Shown: in pieces, positions 6,246 through 12,101 of the stretch
Numbering within the stretch: position 1 is the first letter of the stretch
How the letters are laid out: every line of letters starts with the position of its first letter
From: Thermodesulfatator atlanticus
GTDB taxonomy: Bacteria > Desulfobacterota > Thermodesulfobacteria > Thermodesulfobacteriales > Thermodesulfatatoraceae
Direction: 5' to 3'
Assembly (NCBI GenBank): GCA_011321895.1
Contig: DROK01000211.1
Span: 1-12,101, forward strand
DNA: 12,101 bases
Position numbers and translations under genes: made by a program
Notes under the pieces: generated by a model
Database searches by the model: none
Told to the model about the DNA's origin: nothing
The model's input: the letters and a program-made list of their open reading frames with translations, nothing else

Positions 6246-6757
6246 CACAGCCTCTTTTGCTGGTAGAATTTATATTCAACCAGATAAACTTTCGTAATCT
6301 TCGGACTAACCTTCTTTTTTAAAAGAGAAAAAATGTCCTCTTTTATGAGGGCTAAACCGTCTGCGTTTTTAAAATCAAGGTAATCCCACCTGGAAGAATA
6401 TTCTACCAGAAGGTTGGCAAAGAGGTCCTTTTTCTTTTTGAATTTTTGGGCGGTGTGCGGGTCTGCAAACTCCACCACCAACGACAAAGAGACGTAAGCC
6501 CCCCGGGGCGTATGTTGGGGGGTGAACAAGATTTCAGCTAGATAAATCTGATTGGGCCTCAGACGGCTTGCCAAGACTTTATGCCGGCCCTGGGGGGTAT
6601 TTTCTTTTTCAAAGGGCAAGGCTGAAAGCATGGAAGGGACTTCATTTCTCCTGCCAGCAATCTTAAGCCAGATGGTTTTTCCGTGTTTTCTAAAGACAAA
6701 AAGAGATACTATGAACAGGATGACGATTAAGATGGCAATAACTAAATATTTTCTCAT
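6245..6757 (-). CDS. FliL-like single-pass membrane protein
   Basis: A 170-residue protein with one N-terminal membrane anchor (residues 4-22, mostly Ile, Leu and Val) and a periplasmic domain. Residues about 66-168 follow the FliL pattern: [12 protein letters not shown] strand, a long helix over [36 protein letters not shown], and a last strand [14 protein letters not shown]. FliL interacts with flagellar stators, but this gene sits between aroC and a DsrE-like gene, not among flagellar genes, so a flagellar role is doubtful and a general FliL/SPFH-type membrane role is possible. It overlaps the aroC stop by ATGA and has no Shine-Dalgarno sequence, indicating coupled translation. Confidence 0.75.
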   Translation of the reverse strand: MRKYLVIAILIVILFIVSLFVFRKHGKTIWLKIAGRRNEVPSMLSALPFEKENTPQGRHKVLASRLRPNQIYLAEILFTPQHTPRGAYVSLSLVVEFADPHTAQKFKKKKDLFANLLVEYSSRWDYLDFKNADGLALIKEDIFSLLKKKVSPKITKVYLVEYKFYQQKRL

Positions 6758-7845
6758 TTTCGGCTAAAAGGGTAGGGAAGCCAGCGGCCAAATTCAGCAA
6801 TACTTAACTGCCTTAAAAGGTGGTCTGCCAAAACCAGACGTACCATCGCCTGGCAGACCGGTACGATCCGGGGAATAGCTGAGGCGTCATGTCGCCCCCC
6901 GACCTTTATTTTGCTGGGTTTGCCGTCCACGGTAATGGTCTCCTGTTCCTTGCTAATGCTTGGGATGGGTTTCACCGCCACCCGGCAAACAATATCGTCT
7001 CCGTTTGAGATGCCGGCCAAAATGCCACCGGCGTTATTACTCTTGAAACCTTCCGGGGTTATTTCGTCGTTGTTTTCAGACCCCAGCCTTTCCGCCGCCT
7101 CAAAACCAGCCCCTATTTCTACCCCTTTGACCGCCCCGATACTCATCAGGGCTTTGGCCAGATCCGCATCCAGCTTATCAAAAACCGGCTCTCCCAGACC
7201 AGCCGGCACCCCCCGGGCCAGGACTTCTACCACACCACCCACCGAGTCCCCCCGGGCCCGCACTTCTCTGATCCTCTCTTCCATCTTTTCGGCTGCTTCC
7301 TCATCCGGGCAGAAAAATCTGTTTTTGAATATGGCTGAAAGGTCCCGCTTCTCTGCTCTTACCCCACCCAGGGCCACCGTATAGGCCAGGACTTCTATCT
7401 TCCATTTTTCGAGTACCTTCTGGGCCACGGCTCCGGCCGCCACCCGGGCCACCGTTTCTCTCCCGCTGGCCCGGCCTCCCCCGCGCCAATCCCGCAGACC
7501 ATATTTCCAGAGATAAGTACAGTCCCCGTGGCCAGGACGAAAAAGGTCCTTTAAAGGCTCGTAAGCCCCGGGGCGGGCGTCTTTGTTGTAAATGAGCAAG
7601 GTGACCGGAGTGCCCGTGGTTTTACCCTCAAAGACCCCGGAAAGAATGATTACCTGGTCCGGTTCTTTCCGCGGGCTCTCTCCCACCCCTTTGCCAGGCC
7701 TTCTTTTTTCAAGTTCCCTTTGGATATCTTCCTCGTTTAAATCAAGCCCTGGGGGGCATCCGTCTATCACGACCCCGAGCGCCTTGCCGTGAGACTCGCC
7801 AAAGGTGGTGATCCGGAAGAGTTTTCCGAAGGAATTACCGGGCAT
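6754..7845 (-). CDS. aroC: Chorismate synthase
   Basis: A 363-residue enzyme of the shikimate pathway converting 5-enolpyruvylshikimate-3-phosphate to chorismate with reduced FMN in the cytoplasm. All family signatures are present: [18 protein letters not shown] at the N-terminus (His19), [16 protein letters not shown] with His106, [36 protein letters not shown], and [17 protein letters not shown]. The reading frame is open to an ATG at 7896, but the start at 7845 is chosen because AAGGAG lies 6 nt before it, the N-terminus then aligns in register with E. coli AroC, and a predicted -10 lies inside the longer version. It is first in an operon with the FliL-like and DsrE-like genes. Confidence 0.96.
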   Translation of the reverse strand: MPGNSFGKLFRITTFGESHGKALGVVIDGCPPGLDLNEEDIQRELEKRRPGKGVGESPRKEPDQVIILSGVFEGKTTGTPVTLLIYNKDARPGAYEPLKDLFRPGHGDCTYLWKYGLRDWRGGGRASGRETVARVAAGAVAQKVLEKWKIEVLAYTVALGGVRAEKRDLSAIFKNRFFCPDEEAAEKMEERIREVRARGDSVGGVVEVLARGVPAGLGEPVFDKLDADLAKALMSIGAVKGVEIGAGFEAAERLGSENNDEITPEGFKSNNAGGILAGISNGDDIVCRVAVKPIPSISKEQETITVDGKPSKIKVGGRHDASAIPRIVPVCQAMVRLVLADHLLRQLSIAEFGRWLPYPFSRK

Positions 7846-7851
7846 GGTGGG

Positions 7852-7857
7852 CTCCTT
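7852..7857 (-). promoter_or_regulatory. Ribosome binding site deciding the aroC start
   Basis: On the minus strand this reads AAGGAG, six bases before the ATG at 7845. The alternative ATG at 7896 has no comparable site. It is therefore the main local evidence for the shorter protein. Confidence 0.85.
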
Positions 7858-7858
7858 G

Positions 7859-7904
7859 TTGACTTTTATTGGTTTCATTTTAATTATCATCTTCAAAATA
7901 CCAA
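7859..7904. promoter_or_regulatory. Overlapping divergent promoters for aroC and the FmdB gene
   Basis: Leftward: TTGGTA (7904-7899), 16 bp, TAAAAT (7882-7877), predicting a start near 7870 and a leader of about 25 nt to the aroC ATG. Rightward: TTGACT (7859-7864), 17 bp, AATTAT (7882-7887), predicting a start near 7894 for the FmdB gene. The two -10 elements touch at 7882, so the polymerases should compete. These are matches to sigma-70 consensus by eye. Confidence 0.5.
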
Positions 7905-7916
7905 GGAGAAGGCCCT

Positions 7917-8159
7917 ATGCCCATCTACGAATTCGTATGCGAAGATTGCGAACACGAGTTTGAAACCCTGGTGCGCAACCGGGAGGAAGTAGACGATTTA
8001 CGTTGTCCCAAGTGCAACAGCCCGCGGATCAAGCGGCTCATGAGTGCCACCGGGGCCATCATTACCGAAGGCGGCGGCTCTGCCAAACCTTCGGTTGAGA
8101 GCCACAAATGTGAGACAGGGACCTGCAGCCACATTAATTTGCCGGGGTATTCACGCTAA
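7917..8159 (+). CDS. FmdB-family zinc-ribbon protein
   Basis: An 80-residue protein with the FmdB/CxxC-CxxC putative regulatory zinc ribbon: MPIYEFVCEDCEHEFE gives Cys8 and Cys11, and LRCPKCNSPRIKR gives Cys30 and Cys33, which together bind one zinc. The C-terminal tail adds Cys65 and Cys70, which are not part of the ribbon. FmdB was first noted near formamidase genes; the molecular role of most members is unknown. A Shine-Dalgarno sequence (AAGGAGAAGG) precedes the ATG. Its stop overlaps the next start by one base (TAATG), so the pair is co-translated. Confidence 0.92.
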   Translation: MPIYEFVCEDCEHEFETLVRNREEVDDLRCPKCNSPRIKRLMSATGAIITEGGGSAKPSVESHKCETGTCSHINLPGYSR

Positions 8160-8743
8160 TGAAGGCCGTCTGGGAGGGTTTAAACGAGATATTTCAGGAG
8201 ATAGAGCAGGCCTTTCGGCAGACCAAAAAGAACTATCCCAAGGAGGTGCGCTGCAAACCTAAATGTACCGATTGTTGTTACGCCCTTTTTGACCTTTCTC
8301 TCGCAGAAGCCGCTCTCCTCTTTCGCGAATTTCACCGCCAGCCCCGGGCCCTGCGGCGGGCTATTCTCAGACGGGTTGAAAAGTACGAAAAAGCATGGCA
8401 ACGGCAAAAACCACCCCTGATTACCCCTTTTGTCCTCTCCACCATTAAAATTCGTTGTCCACTCCTGAACGACCGGGACCTCTGCGATCTCTACACCGCC
8501 CGGCCGGCCACCTGTCGCCTTTACGGGATCCCTGTGCAAATCGAAGGGGAAACCTTTGTCTGTGGTTTTTCCGGTTTTGAACCCGGAAAGACCTATCCCA
8601 CGGTCATTTTTGAAAAGGTTTTGACCAGGCTTGCCGAGCTTTCTGACAAAATTGCCCCGGAGGGAGGCAAGGTTCGGGTGCCGCTGCCGGCGGCGCTAAG
8701 GGGCCGTTTCCCCGGAGCCCAGTTCGTCCTGGAGGCGGGCTAA
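8159..8743 (+). CDS. YkgJ-family cysteine-cluster protein
   Basis: A 194-residue cytoplasmic protein of the YkgJ/UPF0153 family, thought to chelate zinc or iron. Cys32, Cys36, Cys39 and Cys40 (CKPKCTDCC) form the N-terminal cluster. Cys100, Cys109 and Cys119 lie in the typical IRCPLL and CDLYTARPATCR region, and Cys135 follows in the FVCGFSG segment. No enzyme activity is established for the family. The gene follows FmdB with a TAATG overlap. Its last 48 bases are antisense to the end of the convergent TPR gene, so the C-terminal residues about 180-194 are encoded in the overlap. Confidence 0.92.
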   Translation: MKAVWEGLNEIFQEIEQAFRQTKKNYPKEVRCKPKCTDCCYALFDLSLAEAALLFREFHRQPRALRRAILRRVEKYEKAWQRQKPPLITPFVLSTIKIRCPLLNDRDLCDLYTARPATCRLYGIPVQIEGETFVCGFSGFEPGKTYPTVIFEKVLTRLAELSDKIAPEGGKVRVPLPAALRGRFPGAQFVLEAG

Positions 8744-9313
8744 GGCCTCTTCCACCATCTTGGCCTGTTCTAAAGAACCCAGGCCGCGGTAAATCTTGGC
8801 TGCCAATTGATAAGCCTCAAGCGCGGTCTCTTTTTCTCCCTGTAAGAGCTTGACGTCCCCGATTCCCGCCAACATCCGGGCCGCCCGGTGGGCGTCCCCG
8901 AATTTTTCCGCCAGCTCAAGGACCCGGTAAAGATAGGGGAGGGCCTTTTCGTATTCATTCATTTTTTTGTAGGTGTAGATGATCTTTTCAGCCATCACCG
9001 CGGTCCCGATTTCGTCTCCGAATTCTTCACAGATATCCAGGGCCATTTTGTAAGGTTTAAGCGCCTTTTTGAAGTTGCCACGCCAGAAATGTATGTCACC
9101 CACTTTCTCTACGGCATTGGCCGCTTCTTTATAAAGTTTATGTTTAAGAAAGATCTTTAAGGCCTCTTCATAACGTGAAAGGGCATCGAGGCTTCGGCCC
9201 TGAGCCCACATGATCTGGGCCTCCTGGTACCACTTCCGGGCCTCAAGGATTTCTTGTTCTTCCGGGCTCAAGGCGGGTTTTTTTTCCTGGCTTTTTTCCT
9301 TGGCTTCAGACAT
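8696..9313 (-). CDS. TPR-repeat protein
   Basis: A 205-residue soluble protein. A charged, probably disordered N-terminus (1-20) is followed by about four to five tetratricopeptide-like helix pairs (27-56, 62-95, 102-135, 142-175, 180-197), with spacings and Ala/Gly/Tyr positions typical of TPR, for example QGRSLDALSRYEEALKIF. Such proteins mediate protein-protein contact, and the partner is unknown. There is no signal peptide. AAGGAG precedes the ATG. It is last in an operon with the HEAT protein (9 bp upstream) and another TPR protein. Its 3' end overlaps the convergent YkgJ gene by 48 bp. Confidence 0.88.
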   Translation of the reverse strand: MSEAKEKSQEKKPALSPEEQEILEARKWYQEAQIMWAQGRSLDALSRYEEALKIFLKHKLYKEAANAVEKVGDIHFWRGNFKKALKPYKMALDICEEFGDEIGTAVMAEKIIYTYKKMNEYEKALPYLYRVLELAEKFGDAHRAARMLAGIGDVKLLQGEKETALEAYQLAAKIYRGLGSLEQAKMVEEALARLQDELGSGETAP

Positions 9314-9322
9314 AAAGGCTCC

Positions 9323-10399
9323 TTATGAGAGTTTGGAGATGGCCTCCTGTGCCAGAGAAGCGATGGTGACTTCTTTTAATTTCTGGTTTTCCGGGTCAAA
9401 AAAGGTAACGGGGGTGGGGTCGGTGCGCAATTTTTCAAGCCCCGGGAGGGCCTCTTTTAGACCGATCAAACCGCAGGCGTAAACCGCCATGGCCCGGGTT
9501 TGGGGATCCTCGTCTTCCAGGAACCGGAGCAGCATCAGGGCCGGTTCTCTTCTGATCAGGGCCGCTTCTTTTTCCCCGATACGGGCCAGGGCCCAGAGGG
9601 CCGCCGGACGGTATTCTGGATATTTCAAGAAGGCAAAGAGGTTTTTGACAAAAAGGCCGAAACGTTCCGGGTGGGCCCGGATGATTTCTCCCACGGTCTC
9701 AAGGGCCCCCCAGGCCGAAGCCGCCGAATCTGCGCTGGCGTAAATCAACCTTTTTACCAGGTCTGCTATCATTTCCGGGCGACTTTTGAGGACTTCGCTG
9801 GCCGCCCGTCCCAGGAGGAGCACCGCCTGCCAGCGCAGCTCCGGGTCGGCGTGGTAAAGGAGTTTCTGGTAGGTGCGCAGGTTAAGGGGCTGGTAGCGGC
9901 AATGGAGGACAAGCTCTTCGGTCTTTCCTTCCCGGAGTAACCTTTCGGCCTCAGGCCGGCTAAAACGTTTAGGGGTAAAACCCGGAGGAGGGCCTTCTGG
10001 CTGGCGGCCCCTTTCGGCCTTGAGTTTGGCGATCTTCTCGGCGGACAGTCCCTGAAGCTCGTCTGCCAGGCGTAAAAAGTAGAGCACTCCGCGGTAGGGA
10101 GACCGCTCTCCTGTTTCCTGGATTATCTGGTGGCTTTTCTGGTCGTAATGTTCGACTACGTATTCCTGGTAATCTTCTTCCGGGGTCAATTCCCAGGCCA
10201 GTTCCCAGTTGCCGCCGCAGGCCAGTATCAGGGCTTCCATAAAGGCGGCCCCTTGGTTATGGCCGGTTACGTCACTTACGTAAACCGCGCCGCATTCACA
10301 AAAACCGGCGTCAAAATCGGCGAATTGAAAACCCAGGTTTTCCGGCGGGGCAATGAGCCGCCCGCAAAAGGGGCAGGTTGCAGGCTTAGCTTTTTGCAT
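9323..10399 (-). CDS. Zinc-ribbon and HEAT-repeat protein
   Basis: A 358-residue protein. The N-terminus holds a zinc-ribbon-like knuckle pair (Cys9/Cys12 in CPFCG, Cys34/Cys36 in CECG) followed by the well-ordered segment AVYVSDVTGHNQGAAFMEAL. After a Pro-rich linker (about 130-150), helical HEAT-like repeats cover residues 180-345, for example DPELRWQAVLLLG and DPQTRAMAVYACGLIGL. I recall proteins with this layout from sulfate-reducing bacteria (DVU0298-type naming), but the function is unknown and I cannot check the family. No signal peptide or membrane segment is visible. The start overlaps the upstream TPR gene by 14 bp; a weak GGAAG precedes the ATG, so coupling is likely. Confidence 0.85.
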   Translation of the reverse strand: MQKAKPATCPFCGRLIAPPENLGFQFADFDAGFCECGAVYVSDVTGHNQGAAFMEALILACGGNWELAWELTPEEDYQEYVVEHYDQKSHQIIQETGERSPYRGVLYFLRLADELQGLSAEKIAKLKAERGRQPEGPPPGFTPKRFSRPEAERLLREGKTEELVLHCRYQPLNLRTYQKLLYHADPELRWQAVLLLGRAASEVLKSRPEMIADLVKRLIYASADSAASAWGALETVGEIIRAHPERFGLFVKNLFAFLKYPEYRPAALWALARIGEKEAALIRREPALMLLRFLEDEDPQTRAMAVYACGLIGLKEALPGLEKLRTDPTPVTFFDPENQKLKEVTIASLAQEAISKLS

Positions 10400-11006
10400 G
10401 CAGGGCTTCCTGGATCATTTTTTTGAGGCTTTCTTCCACCGGGTAGCCCAGCTCTTCGGCCTTTTTCAGGGCCTCGGCGGCCTCTTCTATGTTTCCGGCC
10501 TGATAGTAGGCCACCGCCAAATTGTTATAGGCCATGGAAAATTTGGGGTCTATCTCCAGGGCCTTTTGGCAATATTGGACCGCCTCGTCAAAGTTTCCTT
10601 CTTCCACGCAGACCGTGGAGAGATTGACCAACACCGGGGGCCAGTCAGGTTTTATTTCAAGGGCCTTCTGATAATACTTTTTGGCCTCTTCCAGCTCGCC
10701 CAGGTGGAAGTGAACCAGCCCCAGGTTTACCAGGGCCTCCGGTGAGGAGGGGTAGGCTTTAAGGGCTATTTCAAATTGTTTTTTGGCCTCTTCCAGCCGG
10801 CCCATCTGGGCCAAAAGGGTGCCGAAATTGATACGCGCCTCGAAATTGGGCGGGTCAAGCTCAAGCAGGCGGACAAAAGTCTCGATGGCCTCTTTTAGTT
10901 TCCCCGCCTGCCAGTAACCGATGGCCAGGCGGTGGTGGGCAAAGATCGATTTGGGGTTTTCCTTGACTTCTTTTTCCAAAATAGCAAGCTTTTGTTCATC
11001 TATCAT
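10386..11006 (-). CDS. TPR-repeat protein, first gene of its operon
   Basis: A 206-residue protein almost entirely built of tetratricopeptide repeats: about five units at 20-53, 54-87, 88-121, 122-155 and 156-187, each ending with the usual Pro at the turn (LELDPPN, LKAYPSS, LEIKPDW, LEIDPKF). There is no signal peptide and it is probably cytoplasmic. AGGAGG sits 6 nt before the ATG. It leads the operon that continues with the zinc-ribbon/HEAT protein (14-bp overlap) and the second TPR protein. Three repeat-scaffold proteins in a row suggest one complex, with unknown clients. It is transcribed away from mltG from a shared region. Confidence 0.9.
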   Translation of the reverse strand: MIDEQKLAILEKEVKENPKSIFAHHRLAIGYWQAGKLKEAIETFVRLLELDPPNFEARINFGTLLAQMGRLEEAKKQFEIALKAYPSSPEALVNLGLVHFHLGELEEAKKYYQKALEIKPDWPPVLVNLSTVCVEEGNFDEAVQYCQKALEIDPKFSMAYNNLAVAYYQAGNIEEAAEALKKAEELGYPVEESLKKMIQEALHAKS

Positions 11007-11021
11007 GTCAGCCTCCTGGGT

Positions 11022-11083
11022 GAGCTAAAATCTAGCATTTTGAGGATGGTTCGCAAGACAAGTTTAGCGGCTAAAATTTAGCC
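11022..11083. promoter_or_regulatory. Divergent promoter with paired palindromes
   Basis: Two near-identical palindromes lie 45 bp apart: GCTAAAATCTAGC (11024-11036) and GCTAAAATTTAGC (11070-11082, extending to a 15-mer, 11069-11083). A third half-overlapping palindrome, TTTAGC-G-GCTAAA, is at 11063-11075. Leftward promoter: TTGCGA (11056-11051), 16 bp, extended -10 TGC-TAGATT (11037-11029). Rightward promoter: TTCGCA (11050-11055), 16 bp, TAAAAT (11072-11077). The two -35 elements overlap and each -10 is inside a palindrome, so one dimeric regulator could control both directions. Confidence 0.55.
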
Positions 11084-12101
11084 ATGCGCTGTCGAATTTT
11101 ACTCATTTCCGTTATCGGCTGGCTCTTTCTTTACGCCCTGGCCTGGTATTTTGAACTCACGCTGCCGGCAAGCCTTACCGGGCAGGCCGAGCCCAAGTTG
11201 GTCTTCATCCCTCCCGGGACCTCCTTTAAAGACGTGGCCAACTTGCTCAAGCAAGAAGGGATCATCAAAAGCAAGATCGGCTTCACTTTAGAAGCGTACC
11301 GCTTGGGGGTGGTCGGAAGCCTTAAGGCCGGCGAATACGAGCTTGACCCCGACGATCCCCCGGCAGAGATCCTGCGCACTCTGGCCGAAGGACGCGTGGT
11401 GACCTATTTTGTTACCGTTCCCGAGGGCTATAACGTGTACGAGATAGCACGGTTGCTGGATAAAGCCGGCCTTTGCCCCCGGGATGAATTTTTACGCCTG
11501 GTAAAAGATAAAAAATTTCTTGCCAGACTTAATTTGCCCGGACCCACCGCCGAGGGTTTCCTCTTTCCCGACACCTACGCCTTCAGTAAGGGGCTTAGCT
11601 GCCAGGCCATCATCGCCACCATGGTAAAACGTTTCTGGGAGGTGTGGCGGGAATTCGCCCCCCGGGCCCAGGAGCTGGGTTTGAGCGTTAAAGAGGTGGT
11701 GACGCTGGCTTCCATCGTGGAAAAAGAGGCCGTTTTGCCCAGGGAAAGACCCCTGATAGCGGGGGTCTTCTGGAACCGTCTGAAAAAAGGGATGCCCCTT
11801 CAGGCGGATCCCACGGTCCGCTACGCCACCAAGAAGTTTTACCGGCGTTTACGCAAGAGGGATTTGCGCGTACGAAACCCTTACAATACCTATCTTTACC
11901 GGGGCCTCCCTCCGGGGCCCATTTGTAACCCCGGCCGGGATTCCTTAAGGGCAGTCTTATACCCTGCCAAGACCAAATATCTCTATTTTGTGGCCAAAGG
12001 AGACGGTAGCCACCACTTTTCTCGCACTTTGGCGGAACACGAACGGGCGGTTGATCTTTATCAACGTCGCCGTTCCTGGAAAAAGGGGCCAAAAAGTCTT
12101 A
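11084..12101 (+). CDS. mltG: Endolytic murein transglycosylase MltG, 3' end cut
   Basis: The first 339 residues of MltG (YceG family), which cleaves nascent glycan strands in the periplasm and sets their length. A short cytoplasmic tail and a membrane anchor (about 5-23) are followed by a LysM-like domain (KLVFIPPGTSFKDVANLLKQEG, with a second part TVPEGYNVYEIARLL) and the catalytic domain. AEGFLFPDTY (157-165), ASIVEKEA with the catalytic Glu213 (the equivalent of Glu218 in E. coli), LQADPTVRYA, NPYNTYLYRGLPPGPICNPG and YFVAKGDGSHHFS are all present. The frame is open at the right edge; about 340 residues is the usual family length, so the stop should be near. The ATG at 11084 is the first start after an in-frame stop at 11072-11074. 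No Shine-Dalgarno sequence precedes it, and the predicted transcription start falls on the ATG. Confidence 0.94.
   Translation, partial: MRCRILLISVIGWLFLYALAWYFELTLPASLTGQAEPKLVFIPPGTSFKDVANLLKQEGIIKSKIGFTLEAYRLGVVGSLKAGEYELDPDDPPAEILRTLAEGRVVTYFVTVPEGYNVYEIARLLDKAGLCPRDEFLRLVKDKKFLARLNLPGPTAEGFLFPDTYAFSKGLSCQAIIATMVKRFWEVWREFAPRAQELGLSVKEVVTLASIVEKEAVLPRERPLIAGVFWNRLKKGMPLQADPTVRYATKKFYRRLRKRDLRVRNPYNTYLYRGLPPGPICNPGRDSLRAVLYPAKTKYLYFVAKGDGSHHFSRTLAEHERAVDLYQRRRSWKKGPKSL

Noticed and set aside
6911..7384. 157-codon open frame on the plus strand inside aroC
   Set aside because: It is antisense to strongly conserved chorismate synthase motifs, has Ser/Pro/Thr-rich low-complexity content, and lacks a ribosome binding site. 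It is a shadow frame.
7846..7896. 17-residue N-terminal extension of chorismate synthase
   Set aside because: The predicted -10 lies inside it, no ribosome binding site precedes it, and the family starts with M-x-GNSFG at 7845.
11688..12092. 134-codon minus-strand frame, and another at 11131-11379
   Set aside because: Both are antisense to the well-supported mltG frame and have Pro/Gly/Arg-rich compositions unlike the neighbouring proteins.
1..12101. tRNA, rRNA or insertion sequence
   Set aside because: No cloverleaf-like or rRNA segments and no transposase-like frame were seen on either strand.

Overview
The window reads as part of a bacterial chromosome, probably a thermophilic, anaerobic sulfur- or sulfate-metabolising lineage such as Thermodesulfobacteriota or a related former deltaproteobacterium. 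This is inferred from gene content only: an FmdB zinc ribbon, a YkgJ Cys-cluster protein, a zinc-ribbon/HEAT protein of a type I recall from sulfate reducers, a DsrE-like protein and a CRISPR repeat with a GGAATGGAAAC-type 3' end. No marker gene fixes the taxon. Genes are densely packed, with strong AGGAGG-type ribosome binding sites and many stop/start overlaps.

Left end (1-252): the distal end of a CRISPR array whose leader and cas genes lie off the left edge. It holds a partial spacer, two identical 30-bp repeats, two 37-bp spacers and a decayed last repeat. A REP-like palindrome abuts the decayed repeat. Positions 253-432 hold no gene I can support.

433-4723 (minus strand) is the most unusual part. 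A 671-residue SARP/BTAD-type transcription factor with a TPR-like N-terminal half lies upstream of a three-gene cassette. The cassette encodes a cytoplasmic trypsin-fold serine protease (triad His134, Asp184, Ser266), an unknown protein with a coiled-coil N-terminus and an aromatic-rich C-terminus, and a 66-residue protein that resembles the protease's own N-terminal prodomain. The gap between regulator and cassette holds four direct repeats of exactly 11 bp (2554-2597). This is the operator geometry known for SARP regulators, and it ends about 10 bp from a plausible -10. I infer an activator-controlled proteolytic cassette with a possible stand-alone inhibitor or chaperone, next to a CRISPR array.

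4724-5921: an AT-rich divergent region with a 14-bp palindrome, then a secreted beta-carbonic anhydrase. A 14-bp sequence in its 5' leader is repeated in perfect inverted form just after its stop codon.

5922-8743: a minus-strand operon of chorismate synthase (aroC), a FliL-like membrane protein and a small DsrE-like protein is divergent from a plus-strand pair, FmdB-type zinc ribbon and YkgJ-type Cys-cluster protein. The two units share a 71-bp bidirectional promoter region. The YkgJ gene overlaps the next minus-strand gene tail to tail by 48 bp.

8696-11006: a tight minus-strand operon of TPR protein, zinc-ribbon/HEAT protein and TPR protein, probably protein-interaction scaffolds. It is divergent from mltG (lytic transglycosylase; 11084 to beyond the right edge). 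The 77-bp divergent region carries two near-identical palindromes, each covering a predicted -10, and mltG appears to be leaderless.
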